Part shown: piece after piece, positions 56,001-64,000 of the stretch
Position numbering within the stretch: position 1 is the stretch's first letter
Layout: every line of letters begins with the position of its first letter
Program-made: the position numbers and the translations under genes
The notes under the pieces: model-generated
The model's input: only the letters and a program-made list of their open reading frames with translations
Database searches by the model: none
What the model was told of the DNA's origin: nothing
Assembly: GCF_001522545.3 (NCBI RefSeq)
Contig: NC_031771.1
Span: 29,655,614 to 29,719,613, forward strand
DNA from: Parus major
Lineage: Eukaryota > Chordata > Aves > Passeriformes > Paridae
Direction: 5' to 3'
DNA: 64,000 bases

Positions 56001-59000
56001 TCCTTGATATGAAAAAAGAGTATAAGCAACTGATGTAAAAAGAAGTAATTAAAAAGGTGAGGAAGAATAAAATGTGTTATTTAAAAAGGCTCAAGCAGGT
56101 CTATAATAGTAAAGCTAAATATTTCATAAGGGAAAGTCAACCTGTCAAGCAAAAAATGCTTTGTTGTACTACAGTGTCCTCATGCTTTGTTTGCTAGGAA
56201 CCCTATGCATAAGGTCTATGCAATATACAACAAGTAATTCCACAAAATCAAAACTGAATTTGTAATGAAGATATTTATTGCACTTAGCAACATGAAGGAA
56301 TAACCAAACTCTGTCCAAACATCAACTCTTCATAGGCATTCTGATAAAGAACATTACAAAAATCATTATGTTGTTTCATGCTTTTTTCAAGTATTTTATA
56401 AAATCAAAGAAAATTAACTATATTATTAAGGAATAAAGAATCCTATTCAACAGATAAGGATAAATACATATTTTTCTGCTAGAATGAACATCACCTTCAG
56501 GTTTTAAAGTCACACTGCAAGTTTTCCTGTATGTGATAAAATCCCAAAATACGCAAAAGTCATCTTAGTTGCTTTCTTTACTGTTCAGTACACTTCAGGG
56601 TCACAGATGAGTTTAAAATGCACTAGTAAGCATTTTGACGCTAAGATCGTGAAAGAATAACGATCATATGGAATGAAGCTGACTGGAAACACTGTTCTAG
56701 TAAGAATCAGATAATGTAACATAGATTTTTATTAGAAAATATAAATTTGTTGGAAAAAACTCTCCATGGGAAGATATTCACTTGTAAAAATTGACCTGGT
56801 GAAGTGGTTGAGATTGTAATAGACAGTAGCCTGACTTTTGCTGAGGGCACAGGATCCTAAAACAGCTTACATTTAAAATACTGTAAGGCAATAAAATTTA
56901 CTAAGTGTAAAAGCCCCTTGTCTCTGAACAAATTGCAATTCTGAGAAGTCGCAATTCACTGTCACTATAAAATTTTGATTCACTTCTGAAACAGAAGAGG
57001 ACCATCAACTTCACTCAAAAATTTGTCTAAACTGGATTATACTTCCAATTTTCCCCATAATGGGGAGGGTCTTCACCATATGCCCCTGATATAGTGCAGT
57101 ACTGTACTGTAAAGTAAAGAAGTTCCCTTCATAGCTTGCTTTTCATCAATACTATTCACAGTAATGGTACTCAGTGGTATAAAGCTTATTTACCCACCTA
57201 GAGTTAAGATTTAACTATATAAAAACTGACAGCACATAACGGAGTAAAGAAGCCTCATAATCTGTTCAGAGAACTCATCTCCTCCATCCTCATGGAGTGA
57301 AATGGGAATTCTTTCTGGTGTAATTTCAGAAAAGGAAAATGAATACCACCCATTCCGCACTAATACTCATGCACATCTCTCTTCTCTACTATCTTCTGAA
57401 ACACTTTAGAACAGAATTTTGTGTCATTACTCCTAAAGTACAGAACCTAGAACATCTTTCTTTTCATTTTTTTTCCATTTCTACTACTCCAGCTTTAAAT
57501 AATTATATCTTCTGAATGCCTCCTGTGGTTTCTTTGGAGATAAAGTGTTTAGAAAGTGCAAAATGTCCTCACTCACCCAAGGATAATTCCAGTAAAGCTA
57601 AGAAGGAATTGTAATAGCTTTGTTCCCCACAGAATACCATAAGACTAGAGCAGTTTTTACACAGCAGTGCTCCTATAAACAACACATTAGCACTGCAGAA
57701 TAATAGTGATTCTTCACAAACAATATAGGGCACTGTATGCAAGCTTACAGGGGATGACTTTCTAAAAAAGTTTATTTAATATAGCCAAGCTTCATTTAAT
57801 ATAAATCAGTCAGAAAGCAGAATTAAGCCACGTTAATGCAAACTTATTTCTCTAAACACTGGGCACTCTCCTGGTCACTGAAGGGAAACAAAGAAATTCG
57901 CACTCTGTGCATCAACAGAAAGCTATCCACGCAAATCACCCACTGTTCTAAGGGAGAGGTGGAAGCCAAAGGGGAAAGACAGGCTAATAATTAATTTGAA
58001 TCAGGTGTTCAAAGCCCACAAGATTCAGTCCTGAGATGTAGGAACACAAGTGAGTGTTAAAGTCCACTTATCTACTTGCATAGAGGTTAAGATTTGATGT
58101 CTCAGACACTTTTCTGTTTAAATCCTGAGTACTCTACACCACATCTGAGGTGTTGCTCTCTGTGGAAGACATTCAGTCCTCACTCTGTAGAAAAATGTTT
58201 ATGATCCATTTTGCTTTCTTCCATGTACTTTATGAACTTAAATAATTTTCTTACTGAGGAAACTACAATCATTTGGCTATATCTAGTAAGAATTAAAGAG
58301 TATAGATTGCCCTCTGTGCCATCAGCATAATGAAAATAGTTTTCTCGCTGTCTTCTGTCTCTCAGCACTGCATTTGCATTTTAGATTTCCTTGCCCCAAA
58401 ATTTTCTCATATTTTACAGCAAATCCTTGTTTCCTATAACATGCTACCAGATAATAGTCACAGTATATGGTGAATAGACCAAAGAGACAAACCAGCTGAC
58501 ATGCCAGCATGTATACAGAGTTTAGCCTGACATAACCTATGTGCAGCACATCTTGAAAACATCTTATTTTCTCTCTGTGAGATACTAATTAGGCAGTTAA
58601 TTTTGAAAAGTTTTTAATTAGGATAAACATGGTAGAATGCATTTCCGAGTTTCCAAGCGGACTCAACCTGATCAATATGCTTAAAAAATTATTATGAGGG
58701 GGCTGACAGGAGGAAAAAAGGAAAAGATGACACAGATGACTCTATAAGCTTCCTAACCCAGACTATAAAAGAAGAAAAAAAAAAAATAAAGGAATAAAAC
58801 GGTAGCTAATAAATAGTTAATTATGTACTGACTAGGAAGTATTTAATTTACCTTTGGACAGAGCTGATAGCTAAGGTAAGAAAACAACATATATGAAGCA
58901 GAATAACCATCAGGAGATTTATTAGAGTGAGAGCAATTCAAAATAATTTTAATGTTTCCTAAAATTCATCCAGCAGTTAAACTCCTTGTGCTAGAGCTAT

Positions 59001-59300
59001 AAAACATCTTGTAAGTAAACATTCCTGATGCTATTAAACAGTTTCACTGTAGTCATTAAAGGCAGTCAGAATCTTATAAATGCAAGATAAGTTCACATTA
59101 ACATTGTCACTGGATTTGTTTGCCTCTTTAATTGTTAGCTGTATTCACTAGTGCAAAAAATTTCTTGTCATTTTCCTCAATGTTCATCACCTAAAACATC
59201 TTTTAAATTGTCCCAAATTCCATATTAAAAATAAATTTTTAAATTTTACATCCATTTATACACTTGCTCACTTCAAGTGTGAGAAGGTCAGAGCTACAAA

Positions 59301-59332
59301 AATACAATCCTCTTAAATACGCAATCCTCTTA
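59301..59332. repeat. Imperfect 15/17-bp tandem duplication
   Basis: AATACAATCCTCTTA is followed directly by AATACGCAATCCTCTTA, the second copy carrying two extra bases (GC). Confidence 0.9.
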
Positions 59333-60760
59333 AAACTGGTTTTTGTCTGAAACTTGTACTTGAATCACAGATGACTTCTATGTCAAGGTTCATTTTATAT
59401 ATGTTAATATGACAGTGGAAGAACATGAGCTCATGTCCTAAACACTGAAATCAAAATTTTGAAGACTGAAATTGAAGATAGGTTAAATTTGCTGAAAGCT
59501 GTACTAAAAGTCACGTGCTGTCCTGAAATCTCCTTTATACCATCTTCAGATTCCTCAGCAGACCAACAGAAAACACTCCCAATCTTTGCAGTTTCTCCTC
59601 AGGGCTAGAAGTGCTCATTTTTCTCTGTGGTCCTGTCATAACCAGGCTTAGGGGTGGATCTCTGCTCCATAATCACAGTGGAATTAACACCCTACGTAGG
59701 TAAAGACACACAGGCAAATCATGGTAAATCACAGAACGCAGAGACCTTAGAGCTAAAATATTGTTTCAGCGATGTGAAGAAGTGCAAGTTGCTCTGTTTT
59801 CCCTCCTTTCATTCTTAATTTTGTTGGGTTTTTTTCAGAGTCTAGAAAATCTGGTAGCTGACAGACTTTTCAGACTGCTGCCTATAGTTGTGAGATGCAT
59901 GAGTGCACTGAACACTTCAAGTACACCCCCATCAACATCACAGTAGCCATGCTACTGAGGAGTACAAGCTCCTTTTGTTCTAATAACGAGGATAAATGTT
60001 TTGCTGCATGGTACCTTGGAATGACTACTGCTACACAGAGGCTCAGTGGATTTTGGAAATGAAAATGTTTTCTTTGTTAGGCTGCAATTTCTTATTTAAA
60101 ATGCCCTAGCTACAAATACTAAGAGCATGCTTGTGTTGAAAACTCACCTAAAGAAATCCCACTATTTATTAAAGGAAGCTCCAGTTCTCAAGTTACAGGG
60201 ACTTTAAAGTAAACCTAAATTTTCCTCCTGCAGTAAGGAGATAATGTAAAAATGGGGCTTTTTTTCTTCTTTTGTGGTTTTATCTCATTTAGTTTTAAGC
60301 ATATGTACTTTTAATCCTACAGTTTACTCACATTTTCTCTGTGTTTAACTAAGGGGGAAAAAAAAAAAAAGCCAGAAGGGAAACATTTTATAAAAAAAAT
60401 CCAGCACTGACACTCAAGGCATATGCCTCTCAAATAATTTTGTCTCCTATGGACAATGTAGATGGGGAATGGAAGGAAAATGACTTCTAGCATAGCACAT
60501 AAAGCATAAAATTCCTATTAACTAAATAATGTGCCACAGAAAGTTTCTTTCCTATTTTGGTGGATAATGTAACCACCTCTCGAAAAAAAGGCAGGAAATT
60601 AGTACCACATATTAACTATTGAAATCAAAGTTGTTACAACTTGCCCAATATCCAATCCAATTTTAGCCATAAGAAATTATATAAAATGAGGTTTGGAAAG
60701 AAAATCACTGCTCTCACATCTTCAATATTTCCCTCTATTCTTCATACTACTAAAACTTCG

Positions 60761-60797
60761 AATACCTATATAGGTATTATATATATATATATTATAG
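60761..60797. repeat. 18-nt perfect palindrome fused to an (AT)n run
   Basis: AATACCTATATAGGTATT at 60761-60778 is its own reverse complement. An AT dinucleotide run follows to about 60797. Confidence 0.92.
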
Positions 60798-63700
60798 ATA
60801 TGCTTCAGAAACCAGGTTTTCTAAGGTATGAAGTCAGAGTGGAGCCTACAGGAGCATACCCCCTCATTGTGCTAATATGCACTGCATTCACTAAACCAGC
60901 ATATGTTATATGTTCTGAAAGTAATTGTTTTTCATTTCTTATAGCTGTCTCCCTAAAGAGAAGAACATAATGATAAATTGCTAGAAATGTAGTAATATTT
61001 ACAATGCCTGAGATAGAATGCAAATACTCAGAACACAAGTTCTTTATTATTAGACTCTTGGCACTATTTTGTGAGAATATTATTACTGTATCTACAAGAA
61101 TGCCTGTAATTATCTGAGTCTTTCTTCCCTTGGCTGTGTCCTCTATTGCAGTTGACAGCTGTATTGTTTTTGGGGTTTTTTTTGGAGTCTAGAAGTGCAC
61201 TTCATACACAAAACTAAACTCTGAAAGAGAGAGACTGATACAGGCTTGTCATCTGATTGTTAACAGAGAAATTCACACCAGAATTTGAACTGTGAGCAGC
61301 CTGAGTTATATTGTCTTCCAGTAGAATTCCAATTTTAACTACATATGGTTTGGGGACACATAAAAATTACCTCTCTTCTCTGTCATAGAGTGCCACATTC
61401 CAGAACAACAGAAATATTGAAATAGATTCCTGCTACAGATATGAAAAATAAAGAAATATGAGATTCATTTCTCCAAGTTGAAGGCTGTTTGTCATGTTAG
61501 GCAACCTCAATATGAATGCAATCATCTTCCTGCCTATTGGCATAAATCTAGTTCTGCTTTTGCACATTCACCTGTAGATGGAACACTAGATGCAGTGAAA
61601 ATTTAATACCTAAAGCATATAGTCTTGATTACCTAAGTTTTCGAATATCTGATCATGTTCCTAAATTTCCAATATTTCTTTTTATTTCCTCTCAAGTAGA
61701 AACTAGTGATCCCCAGGCAAAATTACAACTAATGTTGCCAAATAATATAACTTGTACAATTCATAGGTATCTAAAGCTCTAATACAAGTGTTTAACAATA
61801 GCACCAGCATTTTCTATTCTAATTTGACATTTCAGCCATGTTCGGTTAAGTCAAGCTTAGCTTTTAACTTTTAATTAAAGATAATTTTAAGTAACTAGAG
61901 ATGTCTTCCTCAATATCAAACCTAGATTTTTTAAATAACTTTTTTGTATCTTTTTTTAATTTCTGAATAATAAGCATGAGATCACACCAGCTTTAGACTC
62001 TATGTGGGTTCATTCATGCTAGTTTGATTATTTAATGGCTAATTTCTATTTTGTATATTATTTTTGTCTGTATCTTATTGTCTCCTGCAAATAAGGAAAT
62101 ATTAAACAGAATTACCACCCAGTAGGCTTGCCCTAGATAAACAATAGAAAATCCCTGAACAGATTAGTGGTTTACAAATGCTTTAATGGTTTCCTCTGAG
62201 ACAAAAGTCTGGAGTCTTTAATGCAAGCAAGGATTACAAATATAATCTCGTATTGGGGCTAGGCTCTTCAGTTCAAAACTTCTGCTACCAAACCACCAAA
62301 ATATCTGTTAGGTACAGAAGAACACGCCTTGTGACCTACCCTGTGTGTATAAGCCAGTAGGGTGCTTTTGTATATTCTATATGTAAGGAAATATATACAT
62401 TTCCCTGAGAAAAGCTGACAGAAAAAAAGTACAGAAGTCCTCAGATTAAAGCTCTGGATGATATTAAAGATGTACAGTTAAGGCTGTGCAGCCATATCAT
62501 TTTTTCAGAGATATAAGATTTCTCTATGAAAATCTGGTTTGATGTGCTTCATGTAAAATATGTATGGCCATTTCATGCCAAAAATAAAGACAGAGAAAGT
62601 CTGTAGCTTTAGTAGAACCCTTGGAGCATGAAGTAGCTACAGAAGAGTACTGCATGGGCTAAAACTAATTTCTGCATTTTTGACTACTAGATTCTGATAT
62701 GGATGTTTAGATCACCCTTTTATGAGGGAATCTTCAGTACACAGATATATGTGAAATGCTATAACTTGATATCACCTGCACCAGCCAAATGAATTAGCAT
62801 TCAAGAGCATATTAAACCAGAGGAATTAAATTAATTGTGGCAGCTCATATGTATGAAGGAAGCTCAGTGGTTGTTCTGCTGCCTGAAAGGCTTTTTTTTT
62901 GTTGTTCTTTCATGGTATTTTTTTAAGGGTACAGGATGGCAGCTGCTAAAACATTAAACATTTGCAGCTGCTTCATGAACTCAAAATCACAGACTTTACA
63001 GTAAGTTCTGATCAGACCTTGTTGACAAATAAGTCATCTAAGGTTGAGTTTAAACAAAAAAAAGTATCTGCTAAACTACAAATTGTCTCTCACAGTCTTT
63101 CCCATCTTGCTTTGCGCTGTTATGATTAACTTCAATAGAAAAATCAGTAGGATCTGACTCAAACTTAGATCTCTCACATCCTAGAAGAGTATGTTAACCT
63201 TTACATGACAGACATAAGAGTATAACCTTTCAGAAAGTGACTCCTGCCCAGGGTTGGCTGGGGCTGGGGGTGGCCAAGTCTTGCTGAGTAAGGTACTCAA
63301 AACCTCTAGCTGTAGCCATTGATAGGTCCAAGTTTATATTTTTTATTGCCAGACTATATAATCTGATTTTTTCTAATTTTTAATTACAGACATAAAATTA
63401 ACCTTTTCCAATCAGATTAATTCCGATTTTTTACTTATCTATGGATGGTTTACAATTCTTGCAGGCAGTTATCTATCTCACTGATGTTTTATTCTATGAA
63501 ACATTTTTGGTCTCTCACTGCTGCTCCCAAACTGGCTGCTATATTTTGACAGCATAAATCAAAGACATGAAAATATTTCAAGCCCAGCCAAACTGGAAAG
63601 ATTTTTCACTTTAACAACTATTGTAGTGAAAAAGATATAAGTATAGTTCCAAATATACAAAAATTATTGTAATGACTGCTTGATGTCCTATTGTCATTTT

Positions 63701-64000
63701 AAGTATTTTTTTTCATAATTCTAGTTCTATTTTTAAGAAATATAAATAAATCTGTGATACATATTATACTCTTCTACCAGTATGTGCTGTAATTTGTACA
63801 CACACACAATTTTAGCTCATGGAAAAAAATGCAGCTTTTGTTACTAAGTCTACTCTGCAAGTCATTGGAAAGTTATGCCACACAAGGCAGCAAAATAGAT
63901 CTAAACCACATTATTTGCTCAGTGCTGTTATGGAGATTTTGAAAATTGAGTGTTACAAATAAAAATTCCATTGGGCACCATTGATAACTTTCCCCCACCA

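Larger units (their letters stand above)
52286..64000. other. Intron sequence to the right edge, nothing recognised beyond simple repeats
   Basis: AT-rich, with the A19 run, a 15/17-bp duplication and the 18-nt palindrome listed separately. A GC-richer patch at 63240-63300 has no recognisable identity. No further FSTL5 exon was seen. Confidence 0.55.

Noticed and set aside
59555..59660. Possible antisense CR1 (CAGTTTCTCCTCAGGGCTAG, CTCTGTGGTCCT)
   Set aside because: A few words resemble CR1 but the order and spacing are too loose to support a call.

Overview
The window reads as an intron-rich, AT-rich piece of a bird nuclear genome. The avian call rests on repeat content: several CR1 LINE fragments with the typical short 8-mer 3' tails, and an old endogenous-retrovirus LTR of a kind I know from bird genomes. 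There are no bacterial-style genes, operons, CRISPR arrays or insertion sequences. Almost all open frames longer than 60 codons look like chance frames in AT-rich intron sequence or decayed CR1 ORF2.

I can support only one protein-coding segment: a 249-nt internal exon on the minus strand at 38695-38943. It has an acceptor with branch point and pyrimidine tract upstream and a strong GTAAG donor downstream. It encodes a complete 10-cysteine follistatin-type module (FOLN plus Kazal) and matches follistatin-like 5 (FSTL5) far better than its paralogue FSTL4. The rest of the window is two very long FSTL5 introns: positions 38944-64000 lie upstream of the exon in the transcript, and 1-38694 lie downstream. 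I recognised no other FSTL5 exon (EF-hand, Ig or C-terminal), but short exons could be missed by eye.

Mobile elements sit in both introns. At 18175-19143 an old CR1 3' end is split by a second CR1 of another subfamily in the same orientation. A CR1 3' end lies at 21400-21543 (+), two decayed antisense CR1 pieces at 31430-31545 and 39300-39430, and a 1-kb antisense CR1 with remains of reverse-transcriptase ORF2 at 51294-52285. A degraded ERV LTR in minus orientation lies at 46769-47175, and a short LTR-start fragment (+) at 23706-23748. Simple repeats, A/C-rich tracts, an AT-rich block at 43022-43165 and several short tandem duplications fill in the rest.

The most unusual non-genic structure is a perfect 25-bp-arm inverted repeat with a 1-nt centre at 36796-36846. 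A third copy of its outer 12 nt lies just upstream, so two mutually exclusive hairpins could form. Several GC- or CpG-enriched blocks (5090-5470, 14100-14430, 44850-45330, 45580-45950) could not be assigned. I see no convincing evidence of a new multi-gene system.
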